Shown here one piece after another: positions 1 through 14,489 of a DNA stretch of 64,000 nucleotides. This DNA is from Diprion similis (taxonomy: Eukaryota; Arthropoda; Insecta; Hymenoptera; Diprionidae). A model generated the notes under the pieces. It saw nothing but the letters and a program-made list of their open reading frames with translations. It was not told the origin of the DNA and did no database searches. The position numbers were made by a program, and so were the translations under genes. The first letter of the stretch is position 1, and every line of letters starts with the position of its first letter. The DNA lies in assembly GCF_021155765.1 (NCBI RefSeq), contig NC_060112.1, positions 12,772,001-12,836,000 of the forward strand, read 5' to 3'.

Positions 1-420
1 AAAAACGTAATGCCGAATTTCTACTATTTCCTGCTTATATATTTCTGGTTGGCGCTTAGTAATATTATTGTTATTGGTATTATCGTTATACGATGTAATT
101 TATGTTTTAGCGTCTGACCTCTTATCTCTTATATGTATGCTGTGTGTGACATTGGTCGGCTCTGAACAAACTTTACAGTTCTAGAGTCGAATAAATATTC
201 CATCCGTCTATGTTCGTTGATTACGGGCCAAAAGAATAATCGGCTTTTTTTAACACGTGCGTGAAATAGACCTTTTTTCTTTCACGTAAAGTGGATGGAA
301 AATTGCTTTTACCACACCTGCGCGGAAAGTCCAACTTTCAGCCCCTCCCATAAACGGGAAGTTGTATTTTCAGATGCAGGGGGTGGCGATATGCAGCATA
401 CGTCACACGAGAGTCAAAAA

Positions 421-495
421 GGCTAGCCTAAACTGCGTTCCTGCTACCCTCACCTTCGGCTCGGGTTTCAATATTGCACGCAGTTTGGAATAGCC
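421..495. repeat. Imperfect inverted repeat (stem-loop)
   Basis: The left arm GGCTAGCCTAAACTGCGT (421-438) pairs with the right arm ACGCAGTTTGGAATAGCC (478-495) at 15 of 18 positions. They are separated by a 39-base loop rich in C and G. The block sits in a GC-rich island 1.1 kb before the recombinase start. Confidence 0.6.
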
Positions 496-538
496 TACTT
501 TTCCCCCCTAAGTGCGTAATACTTTGAGCGTGGACTTC

Positions 539-1215
539 ATTACCTCCCTGGGGAAATAATAGATATTAGCTTAGAGAAGTGTCCCCGAACCAGTCAGAGC
601 AAGGGACGTAGTAAGCCTACATCCCTTCTCTTTCTACGGCAGGAGCGTACCTATCGTAATTCAGTGCCCCGAGCATTGCATTGATATAATCCGGATAATA
701 TGAATACATATTATGTTCTAGTGCCTAGTGGGTGAGATTATTGAAAGAGACATGCAATAATATCAATTTTTAGCATATTTTAAAATTAAATAATATAATA
801 TATAAATGTGGAACGAGAATTTTCGCCGAAAAGTGTGATAAACAGATAAAATACTGAAACGTGAGATAAGTTTTTACAGAATAAGCTAAAAAATTCTAAT
901 AAATAACTTGCACGAAGAAACGCAATATTTTAACGGCACGATTTAGTAACTAAATGAAATTCAATAGGTACAACAACACCAACAGCAATGCTCTAACGTT
1001 TGTACGGTTTAAGTGTACAACATTCGGAGTTTGCGAGGCAGAGAAGGGACGTAGTGTTACTTCTTCCCTCTCTATGCCGTTTTCGATTTACACAAAAGGG
1101 TAGAGCCGGCGCCCTCCATGTCTGTATGCTCCAAGGATATTACCCACTTTATTACCTCCCTAGAGAAATAATGGGCATTATAACCCCCCCTACCCAGGGA
1201 AATAATGCAAACCAC
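539..1215. repeat. Two diverged copies of short sequence blocks
   Basis: Block A is ATTACCTCCCT followed by a G/A run and AAATAAT. It occurs near 540-562 and again near 1152-1173, with a partial inverted copy near 1192-1206. Block B begins AGGGACGTAGT and ends in a CTCT-rich tail with TACGGC or TATGCCG. It occurs near 601-641 and 1045-1080. The order of A and B differs between the two places, so this is not a simple tandem duplication. Block A is itself nearly palindromic. Confidence 0.45.
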
Positions 1216-1579
1216 ACCCAAAATGCGCCACGTCCCATCCACCCTACATCCCTACATGCACTATTATTCCCTTGTTGCATGTAGGTTTTTTATTCCCAAG
1301 TTAAATGTGGCCACTTTATTGACTTGAGAAGTGGATCCCACGCATTGAAACGGAGCATTTTAAATTTTCTGCGTCGCGGTCGGTGGTGCTGTTTTCATCA
1401 TTCGCGCATTGCGCATGCGTCTTGTGTAAGAGATCTCGATGGATCTCTAACTCGACCGTGGAAACGACTGTTTTTATGATAGTAGGATCGGTGCCCGGTA
1501 TGTAGTACGTAGAATTAAATTTGGTAGTTGATTTTTGTTGCATTTTTGATCGTGAAATATAATCAAATTTGTGTAGACA

Positions 1580-3064
1580 ATGTCATCGAGTGAAGACGAA
1601 AAGCAACATTTCACGTGCCAATCACCGGAGGTAATTAATATAAAAGAAGATTTCACGTGCGAATCACCCGAGTTCTTTGACGAAAAACAAGATTTTACAT
1701 GCACGTCACCGGAGTTGCTTGAAGCCGCAGATAATGTTAAAGTTGAATTGCTTCCTCAACAATCTCGAGAGCTGTATTGGTCTACGTATAATGCTTTTAT
1801 AGAATGGAAAGATGCGAACAGAGTAAAGACCATTTCAGAAAGTGTAATGTTGACTTATTTTGGTGTGTTAGCCAATAAATATAAACCTTCAACACTTTGG
1901 ACTAAATACTCAATGTTAAGAAGTACAATAAAAATCAAACACAACATTAAAGTTAAAAAGTTTACACGCCTATTGGCATTTTTAAAACAACAGAGCACTG
2001 GTTATGAAGCCAAAAAGTCAAAAGCATTAACTCTAGACAATGTGAAAAAGTTCTTGACTGATGCTCCGGATAAAACATACATGGTTACAAAGGTAATTCT
2101 AACCTATAAAGTATTTATTTATATATTATATTGCTTGTAAATTATGATTATAATAAACAAATATTTATTTTTTCTGTATATTGATATCAATAAGTTGTAA
2201 ATTGTTGTAAAATTTTAGGTCGCATTAATTTTTGGTTTATTTGGAGCTTGTCGAAATGGTGAATTATGTTCCCTCACTACTGATGATGTCATAGATCATG
2301 GCAAAATTATAGAAGTCACCTTAAAACATACAAAGAATAAGAGCACAAGAAATTTTTGCATTGAGGGAGAACCGCTTGGACTGGTTAAAGCTTATCGATC
2401 ACTACGCCCAGAAAATGCAACTGTGGATAGGTTCTTTTTGACATATAGAAATGGTAAATGTACCAATCAACCTCTTGGAAAAAATAAATTTGGTTCGATG
2501 CCAAAAGAAATAGCCAAATTTCTTCAGTTAGCGGATCCAGAGCAGTATACTGGCCATGCGTTTCGAAGATCATCAGCAACATTGTGTGCCGATCGAGGTA
2601 AAATGAAGATTTATAAGTATTAAATATCTTTCACAGTTGTTGGTGTAAATATTTTAAATTCATTTTGAATTTTTGGTATAGGCTTTACAATAACAGATTT
2701 TACAACTCTTGGTGGATGGACATCTTCAACGATAGCAGAGAGCTATATGAAAGATTCAATAAATCATAAAAGGAAAAGAAGCAGACAAATTACTGATGTT
2801 ATTGAGGGAACATCGCGCCAGGATGTAACGTCTCAACCAGAACCGAAAAGAACAAAATTACAAGTATCTGCCCAGTCAACTGCAAATATACAAAATATAT
2901 CTGATTTGATATCAAATAGAGATAATGTGTCTTTGAATATCGCACATCCAAATAACATCAATATCCATTTTCATAATTATAATTTTTTCTTGTTTTCTAT
3001 GTTTAAGTGTAATTATTTGATAAGTTTGGAATCTAAAATTTATTCTAAATCTATATTAATATAA
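1580..3064 (+). CDS. Crypton-like tyrosine recombinase (domesticated or transposon)
   Basis: Predicted 424-aa protein from exons 1580-2092, 2219-2597 and 2682-3064; all junctions are GT-AG and phase-consistent. The C-terminal half reads as a tyrosine recombinase/phage-integrase-type fold. Candidate catalytic residues are Arg183 in GACRNGEL, Lys207 or Lys210 in a LKHTKNK hairpin, His284 and Arg287 in GHAFRRSSAT, Trp310 in GGW and Tyr319 in AESYMKDS. This is the arrangement known from Crypton elements and their host-domesticated relatives. The N-terminus has three FTCxSPE repeats (about residues 10-40), then a helical region resembling a SAM-like core-binding domain. The tail after the catalytic Tyr is basic (NHKRKRSR), then low complexity, and the last 30 residues are hydrophobic, so a further splice or a different 3' end is possible. 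Whether this is a mobile element or a host gene cannot be told from one copy. The family call is firm; the exact ends are less so. Confidence 0.75.
1600..1713 (+). repeat. Threefold FTCxSPE coding repeat
   Basis: Three in-frame copies of the heptad FTC-[QET]-SPE lie within the first 46 residues of the recombinase protein, about 14 codons apart. The DNA of the copies is still similar (for example TTTCACGTGC in the first two), which suggests recent internal duplication or selection for a short linear motif. The acidic residue before F and the SPE core could be a phosphorylation or docking site; that is inference. Confidence 0.6.
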
Positions 3065-4037
3065 AATAAAGTAGTTCAAAATTAAAAAAAGAGAGAAAAG
3101 CAGAAAAACTAAAATCGCATGTGTGGGAAAAAAGTGCTACTTCTTTTCCCCCTGAGTGAAAGGAAAAAAGTAAATTTGCAGGAAAATAGTATAAGAGGGA
3201 ATTAAATGTTACTTTTGTCCCTTTTTTTCAGGCCATTAAAATGACCATTACAGTGCAATCAGGAATAAAATCTATGACACGATATTCTGAATGACCAAAA
3301 ATGTAAAGCATCCGAGTTTTTAAAAGTAAATCATGTCCATTGGGCTACATTTTTCAATTACGTAAAACAGTGATTGGTATTTTATTTCTTTTTATTGTAT
3401 TGAAAAGAAATGATCAAAATATAAAAAGAAGTGTAAATACTGATTCTTTTTTAATTATTCTGTACACGTGATATTCTTGAAATACTATAAGTTTCTTAAA
3501 GCCATCATTAATGTTGATGTGCACTTTTAAACCAAAACAAAGAAAGAAAAAATCGTAACTAATATTCAAGTTGGTGGCGGAAAATATACCAATCCATGAA
3601 AGTTTTGATTAAGTACCGAAATCACTTTTATCGTATCTTATTTTCTGTAATTAAACTTACTCTTGTGCAACAATAATTTTGGCAGTTTATATGGAGTTCC
3701 TTCAAGCTTACTCTTTTTGAACTTTCCACACCTAGACTTGGATTAAGGATGGAACAACGCTATTGGGATGTAAAAATTTAAAGGAACGTACTGTAATTTT
3801 ACTGTACGGCACTATAAATTGTATTGCAGGTTTTTGCTTTTAATAACCCGAGTCTACACGTAGTTTTAATCCTAGGATCCTCAAATTTGAATAATTTGTA
3901 TATGAAACAAGTAATCATTATGGTTTCGGGAATGGTGAGAACAGGAATATTTGGCTCTAGTTATATACTCTTACATTTCATTTAACCGTCGTTTAATGAC
4001 ATCATAATCAAAGGTTTCTGGCATTATTTGATTTCAG
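3065..4037. other. Intergenic, no feature seen
   Basis: AT-rich sequence. Around 3120-3175 there are short self-complementary GGGAAAA/TTTTCCCC stretches. The string CTACTT-TTTTCCCCC here resembles one near 500-518 on the far side of the recombinase gene. The missing first exon of the uridylyltransferase may lie in or before this region, but I could not pick it. Confidence 0.4.
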
Positions 4038-7023
<2,986 letters not shown>

Positions 7024-8437
7024 TTTATCGTATATCAAGTTTGTTCATCATATGCACAAATTGTCGTATAAATATACGAGGGCTATGATCAGCAAGAAAA
7101 AAAAAAGTGTACAAAATGTGTAATGATAATTAATCATACTCTCATTGGATAAGTTTTAGTTGTGTAATTTTATTCGTTGCTTACTGTAGCAATTTGTAAG
7201 TTTAGCTTTATCTTATATACCTATGTATACTATTTATGTACATACATATACAAAATTTAAGAGTCAAAATATTATCTTAGAGATCACCAGAAGCGCTAAT
7301 TCTAAACCACTTAAATGGACATTAAAAATACCAAATACAGGCAAGATATTACGCATAATGAAAAATCAGAATAACATTTACTGCAAGTTCCTTATATTCC
7401 GATTTCTTCCGTATTTTAAAACACAGAAATGTTATTTCAAGAAAAAATTGCCCTCGTCAACATCCAGGCGCAAACTTCACGGCCGAAGTCGTTCCGATTC
7501 ACTGGATTTTTCGTTCGGTTCTGAGCATCCACTTCGTGTTAGCATCACAGTTTGCATATGTGCCTTCATAACTGCAGGTATGTGTTCTTCATGAGTAATA
7601 GACAAATTTCAAGTATTTTTAATTTTCGGCTGCCAGTATAGTGTAATAGCTATGCACATTCTCTTCTTCTGTATGTATTTATGTATATACTTGTGTTCGT
7701 AAATACGTAAAACCCAACTTCTCTCTGCTTCATGCTCAATTCTGCCGTAAATTCGAAATACGCTGCAGCAGCATGTTGTATGCTCTAAACCAGTATGCAA
7801 AATCATGCCCAATTTTACCGTAAAGTGCTGCCGAACACCGTCTAGTATGATCAGATGGTACCTGGGATATTAGTTTGTAAACTCTACCGATTTTGAGTAT
7901 TTTTTCTTATGGATAGCTACAACGTCTGACTAGGTTTCAATCTATAATATTTCGTTACAACCAAATCAATCGTTTTAGAGATAGAACGATATTTGTCAGC
8001 CAAGTCGGAACGGGATCATACGCATATACGAACTCTGACTAACTCTTTCAGATGGAGCAAAGTTATGCTCAAGAGCTTTCAAAATCTCTATTGGTTCTAC
8101 AAAAAAGTCGCGTCGCAAGAAGCATTTAAAAATATTAGCGGGCGGAGCCGCGATAGGAAGAGAATGGCGGCTTTGGCTATCCTTGTCTTCTCACTCGGCA
8201 GTACCACTACCGACGATGAACATAGGAATTACGCCGACTCCAATGTACTGGCCATACTGTATGACCTATGTTCAGAACGCTCACGCATAAAATCAGGACT
8301 GATCAGGACAGTGAGTTACATATGTAGGTTATGTTGCATGACACGAACTCCGTTGAACAATTTCAATCTCAAGATTTATTATTGTTTGTATTTATCAACT
8401 TAGTAGCGGAGGCCGTGATAAATTTATTCACCAAAAT
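7024..8437. other. UGP 3' flank and Tim10B upstream region
   Basis: Contains the UGP 3' untranslated region and intergenic sequence. Two open frames here (7223-7594 and 7993-8403) have no recognisable domain and unconvincing composition, and I do not call them genes. No tRNA seen. Confidence 0.5.
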
Positions 8438-9039
8438 ATGGATTTAGCACAGATAAGAAATGTTTGTATTTTCTGTCATAATTTGTCATTAATTGAATGC
8501 CGCTTCTTTTTACTTCATAAGCAATTCTTACCTGAATTGATGTCATTACTTAAATAATCTTTATTGCAGTTCAAGGATTTCCTTTTGCTCTACAATCAAA
8601 TATCTGACACATGCTTCAGACGATGTACAAACACATTTAATTCCAGAGATATGGATGTGGATGAGGTGAGATGAACGATCGGTGAATGTACTCTGAATTT
8701 TGGATCAGATTTTCAGTTATTGTTACACCGTATGAAAGTACTCGCATCTTTCCAATATTATGTATATATGTACATACCTTTGCAGCATGTATTGATAATA
8801 ATCATTTATTTCTAATGCCATAGGAAGCCTGTATAAATAACTGTGCGCAGAAACACATAAACGCGAATCACAGAATAATGGAAGTCTACATGGAGGTACA
8901 ACCTCTTTTAGTGAATAAAAGGATAGAAGAAATGAATGCTGCTCAAGCTGCAGCTGTGGCACAGCAGCAACAACTGCAGCAAGACACCCAAATCACAGAA
9001 ACTAGTCAAAGTTTACAACAAAGTCAGCCACTGGTCTGA
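8438..9039 (+). CDS. Tim10B: Mitochondrial import chaperone Tim10B (Tim9b)
   Basis: Small Tim protein of the mitochondrial intermembrane space that works with the TIM22 carrier-translocase machinery. Exons 8438-8461 (only eight codons, MDLAQIRN), 8570-8665 and 8824-9039 give 111 aa. The body FKDFLLLYNQ-to-VNKRIEEMNAA matches the TIMM10B family. The twin CX3C motifs are CFRRC and CINNC, 15 residues apart, and form the two disulfides of the Tim hairpin. There is no presequence, as expected for Mia40-dependent import. The C-terminal tail is Q-rich (AAAVAQQQQLQQ), a low-complexity extension beyond the conserved fold. The first exon was found by looking for the short N-terminal helix that precedes FKDF; phase and donor fit. 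Confidence 0.93.
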
Positions 9040-12000
9040 CACATAATTCAACCTGTCGTTTTACGTGATTTAATATTTTATAATATGATATGATATATAT
9101 TTTACTTTACAATGTCCACCTTTTTATCATAGAGCTTCCTTTAGGACCAGCGTTTTCCAATCCGTGGCTCACCTTGTTATGACCGTTATGGCCTTTGTAA
9201 TGACCGTCATTTGAAACAGTTATCTCCTCCGGAATGTCTTCTTTCTTACAGTGGGCTTGTGACATTGTATTGCAAGTAATATGTCATGCGCCTTTCCCAT
9301 GTTGTATGCAACGGTCGGCAGTGGAATTATAGTTAACTACTCTGTACATATTTTCAATGTATAAAAACTGAATTTATTCATTCAACCTTTGCATTGTCTA
9401 TTTCAATATACATATTTTTCTTACCATATTCCCTGGTTCTTTGCATTTCAGATTTTGAGAAAGAGAGGTAAAAACACTAATACTCAGCTTATTACAATTT
9501 TCATATAAACTGTGATATATCATCTTGCTAAGATTGGAAATCAAAATCTAAACAAAAACAAAGACCAGTTGTATACCAGTTCCATTTGAATTAATATGTA
9601 TTTGTAAGGAACATTGAATATTATAAAATTATTATTGGAGCGATTCTAGGTAAGTAATCAGTTTAAATTTTTCAGTCTTCTAACCATCGTACTGTTGATA
9701 AATAATAAATCAATTTGTTTAAATAATAATACATGGCCGTACATGTTACATAAGCTTTGATTTATTATTGAAAATGTGTGTATATACAGAATACCGTATG
9801 TATGTATAGGTATATACGAATAATATTATTACAGTTGTGTTATAATATCCAAACATGACTATAATATATTGCGTCAAAACATTGTTTTAAAATTTAACGT
9901 ATCTCTGTTATCAATTTGCTAAAAATAATAGCATGTAATGAGCAAAATGAAATGGTTGGATTTGAAAGAATAGTGTTTTAAAATTTTGAAACGCTCACAC
10001 AAGCTTGTGGTAAATATCATTTAGATTTTCGAATTCAAACGTCGAAATATTTTTGAAGTCTGACGCAATAACATACTACTCTCTGCAACTACTACTTTCC
10101 GTTTTTTTGGACATTGTAGCAAATTCCCATCTAAAGCTGTCACAAATATTGTTGTGGAACACTAACAGTTTCATAACCAATATTACAGCAGTCTTGGTTA
10201 CACAAATTACTATATGTGCAATTGTCTACATAATGCACCTGTGATGCGTATGAGATCTGTGACATTTTAGTCACGTAATCGTAATTAGGAATGCAATTTG
10301 ACATTTTTTCTTAGTAACGCAAATTTAATTGAAATTGCATAAATTACTGATAGCAATCCATGGCACATAACAAAAAGAGACTGATTAAAAAACCAGGTAT
10401 ATTGAGTGCTCCGATGATTTAGAAACATTATTCTTCTGACGCACTTATAATTTTTATCACTGAAGCATTTATTTCGAATTTCATGAATAATTGCGTTGCC
10501 ATGTTAAATAGACGAACTTAATGTATATGGCATTGATATACACATTGGTTTCTCGATATTAAAATCATCTCTTTACCCACCAAAATGTAAATGAATAAAT
10601 TAACTTCACACGTCTATGAAAATAATAAATAATTACTATTTGCCTGCAAATCTGTAGGTAACCGAAATTACTCAAAATATTTTTTATAAGCTTTCCCATT
10701 TGCATTCACATGCCTGTAATGCTGTGTTAAAATTAAACTTAATAAGCGTTTGGTTTTCTATGTAAATATCTTATACAGCACTCTTACAGGTAATGGAAAG
10801 TCTATAAATAAAAATTAACAATCATTAAACATATTAAAAATCATAGGAGTTAGCAGACCAATGTTTGACAATACGAATTCATCAGCAATATTAGCTTTGT
10901 TACCCAAAATATATGAGTATATTTTGTACTTGTATTGTCTACTTGTATTGTCAAGTGACAAGTTATTAATATACACTTATGTATATATAACAGGCCTAAC
11001 CACAAGTCTTTTACTCCAATAAACATCTTATATTATGTATTTTTTTATGAGATTTTGTTCTTTTTGATTATAAGTGAATGAAAACGACTTTTTTCTAAAC
11101 AAAGTTTCAGTCCTATTTATGTAAAAATACAGACCTATGTACGTTTTTGTCTATCAAGTTGATATTCTCAATTTTATCATTGCCATACGAGTGCTGTAGT
11201 ATATTTTTATTTGTTAAATCGTAAAACTGGGTGGAAAATGAACGCAGGATAATCAACGTTAGAATAATTCTGTACTCAAATTCATATTCCTCATTTATAT
11301 TACTCTTGTATAAGTATGTCTCGTCCCAATTTGATTTTTTATTTTTTAGTACGTATCCTAATATTTAATGACTAGGCCCTATTTTAACATGTACTTTCGA
11401 ATCTAACAACGATTCTATCTAATCTTATCGACGTAAGTTTCTTAAGTTTTTTTTTTTTTTCGTAAATAAAATGTACCACATTCAACTACTTAGCTAGTTA
11501 AAGGTGAATATCGTGTGGAATACATGTGAAGTTCTCAGGTCTTCATTTAAGTAAATGGTCTGATTATGTTATCACTCATAATAATAACAGATCAGAAGAA
11601 AATGGCAAAGTAAAATCTAACGAAACACAGCAATACAATACCGTTACTGATGCATCCAAATAATATTATCAATGTTTCATGCGCTATTTTTTTATCATGA
11701 TAGAAGAAATGTAGAGTAAAAAAAAACACAACGAGTCGCAACAGACATAAAATAAAAAAGATTACAGAGGCATAGATAATTATTATCACGTCATTAAGCA
11801 TTACTATTGTCATTTATTAAAATATATTATACCCGAGGATGAGTTATATTGAATGGCATGATTTTTAAGCTATCAAATTTTAGAATTCTTGATCATTCAG
11901 GTTTAAGTATTTAATTCTTATTACAATGTGTCTTGCTGATAGTTCTAGTCACTTGAAAAAATTAAATTTCCAAGTTGGAAATTGTATACTATTACCTGTT

Positions 12001-13037
12001 GCAAATGCTTGCATACCTAGCAAAGAATCCTATTGTATTTCGCTACTCCAAAAGCTACAGGTTCAGTTATCAACCTGAAATACTAGTTCAAGATATGAGC
12101 ATAGTATGTTATGGCTTGGAACTGTGAATTCAAAATTATCGATATTCGTCATGTCAAATGAAAATAGAATTCACTTGTGTTCCAGATATTATTTTGAGTT
12201 TTTTATTGTTTTAACCTATACGTATCATTGGACCTTACTGCATGGTATGTGGCACAGCTTTCCGTTCAATTGAAAGGGTCTGGTAAACGAGAATATATCT
12301 CATTGTCTGGCACGAGGAATGGTGATGTAGATATCTTATCATAGGCATAAGAATAGGACGTTTCCAATCCTGGAAATGATATGAAACATGTGATTATAAC
12401 TTGGGATGTGCATAAATATTATATCAGTTTTCAGATTCCATTTTTAAAATTGTGATATCACTATATTAATAGAAATTTACACATATAAACTGTTGCAAAG
12501 CAGGTTGGTATAATTTATAATTAGTAGTTGGAATCAAGTACAACGTGATTTTTATATTTTAACATGATGAATAATAATGTCATGTTGGCTATAAAAATGC
12601 TCAAAGTATACAACTGTACATGGACTGTAATACCACCACTACAAAGAACGTCATGCAGAGAAAACATTTTATTGAGGATAAAAATTTCGTAACATACAAT
12701 TCCTTGAGTTAGATTTGTATTGAATTAACAGCAACTTGTAATGTTACTTTTATATTATATACACATACATTATAGATTAGTAAATTTTCTACATTTATAT
12801 GTCTTAAAGAATATACTGTCCAAAAAATGTCATGCACATAAGTTACGTGAATTAATCATGACAAATATGTGTATCACATATCAAATTAATTGGCAATAAT
12901 ATTGACGAGCTTTGAAAGTTATTTCGACAATTATATTGTAAAATATGTTATATCATGCGTACTGATTATTATTTCTTATTGATGAAATATTGAATACCTT
13001 GATAGCTTTTATAACAATAACTATACATACTGTATAT
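9040..13037. other. 4-kb AT-rich stretch without recognised gene
   Basis: Only short open frames; none shows a family motif. It probably includes the Tim10B 3' untranslated region on the left and a long arfaptin 3' untranslated region on the right. A perfect 13-bp tandem duplication of TACTTGTATTGTC lies at 10927-10952. Numerous TATA-like and AATAAA strings are uninformative in this base composition. Confidence 0.5.
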
Positions 13038-14489
13038 CTACTGCTCTAGCCAGGACGGTAGCGAAGAATTAGGAGATTTAACTTTGATGTTAAACTGCTT
13101 TAATGTGGCCTCCAATGCTGTTTGATTCCCAGAAAAATAAGCTGACACGGCATTGTGAAACAGCAGCAACTGCTTGTGCATTACTTTGATCTGAAACCAA
13201 ATTACAAGTAGAGAATGGGCAAATATTTTAGGTTTAGTCAGCATGCTGAATGCTAGAAAATCAAAATACGATACTGTATAATATCTTCAATAATGAAGCA
13301 AGCCATACCCTGTTTTCATCTAAAAACTTTAGTTTGATAGAGACGTCAGCTCGAAGTTTTTCAAAGTTCTGTTTATGCTGTTCATAATTTGCTTGTGCTT
13401 CTTCCATCTTAGCTGCACTGCTTGCATCTGTCTTTGCTGCTTGTGCCAATGCTTCCAGATCCGTTCTGTATGCATCATATTCTATCCTGTTAAATTTACA
13501 TGGCAATGAAACTTTTCTGTCATTCAGATTCTCGTGGCTATCACGAGATAAATTGAAACAATAATAATTACCTTGCTGTTTCATACTGACGAACAGTTAG
13601 CAGTGTGTCCTCAATCGTTTTGTTACAGAGAGTGTTAACGGACGAGACAAAAAAATTTAAGGCCCCTAGAAGTGTTTCCCCATTCTTAGTAAGGTTTCTT
13701 TGCGTTTCTGAATTGTAAAGAAACTCTTCTTGCAGTTCAGGTGATTTCTGTGCCAGATCTGAAAATGCTTCACCTAGCGCATGCTGAGTCTGAACAACGT
13801 GGTGAAAGTGAGATGCCAAGGCTCTTGATAATCGTAATATGTTACAGTACTTTTTCTGCGTGTCTCTCAAGACTTCAATCTGGGCCTCAAGCTCTGTAGA
13901 ATACGAAAAGAGAATCACTTCAGTTAAAAACGTTTTTGAATTTGAATAAATCTTTTATTCGTATTTATTTTATATTATTTCAAATTATATTGTAAGAAAA
14001 TTGAGTATATTTTACCCGAATCGACTGTGCGTGATGTTTTACCAAGTTTCTCATACATCAATTGCTTAGTGCACTTGTAGGTGGAGATACTCCAGTTTCT
14101 AATACTTTCAATCTTGCTTTGAGCAGGACGTAGTGTATGAGCATCACCATTCTGAAGCGGCGAACTGGGAGTAGTTACTGTCACTGCTGATAAGTGGTAT
14201 AAGTTCATCATTTTTATTCTAGACTATACTAAGTAACTAGAAAACTTGGTTTATAAAAATTCTTCCTTGCAGAGGAATTTATTGTCTTACAGTTTTGTGA
14301 CGTTGGACTGCCCACAGGTAAATTCATTGTGGCAGGACGCGGTGGGCCACTGGTATGATTGTTTGGGACATGAGGTGGCGGTGTTCCGGTGTGTACAGCG
14401 TTTTCACTCTCGTTGAGGGATGGGGCATCCTTGAGCATTTCGTGAATGCTGCGTTCCATTCCACCTGGCGGTAAGGCCGTCTGTGACAT
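13038..14489 (-). CDS. Arfip: Arfaptin (BAR-type AH domain protein)
   Basis: Binds Arl1/Arf/Rac GTPases and curved Golgi membranes. On the minus strand, exons 14489-14291, 14186-14016, 13893-13572, 13486-13309 and 13190-13038 give 340 aa, almost the same length as human ARFIP2. Residues 1-95 are a proline- and serine-rich linker. The AH/BAR domain runs from about 115 to the end. It carries family signatures such as [61 protein letters not shown] and [19 protein letters not shown], and ends SWLEQ. All splice phases agree. An upstream open segment ending in a strong donor (GAAG|GTAAGT near 15341) could be a 5' UTR exon or encode an alternative N-terminus. The gene lies head to head with XRCC3, 1.37 kb between start codons. 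Confidence 0.96.

Larger units (their letters stand above)
1..1579. other. Upstream region with diverged repeats, no gene seen
   Basis: No convincing coding exon. The stretch from about 290 to 660 and from 1020 to 1280 is more GC-rich than its surroundings. It contains a stem-loop (421-495) and two diverged copies of short blocks (539-642 and 1040-1215), described separately. It may be the promoter and 5' flank of the recombinase gene that starts at 1580, or part of a dispersed element carrying it. Neither can be decided from one copy. Confidence 0.5.

Noticed and set aside
7223-7594. 123-codon open frame after UGP
   Set aside because: No recognisable domain, no splice context and sequence composition like the surrounding 3' flank.
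7993-8403. 136-codon open frame before Tim10B
   Set aside because: The longest frame in that gap, but no family signal; the first Tim10B exon (8438) follows directly and explains the local gene content.
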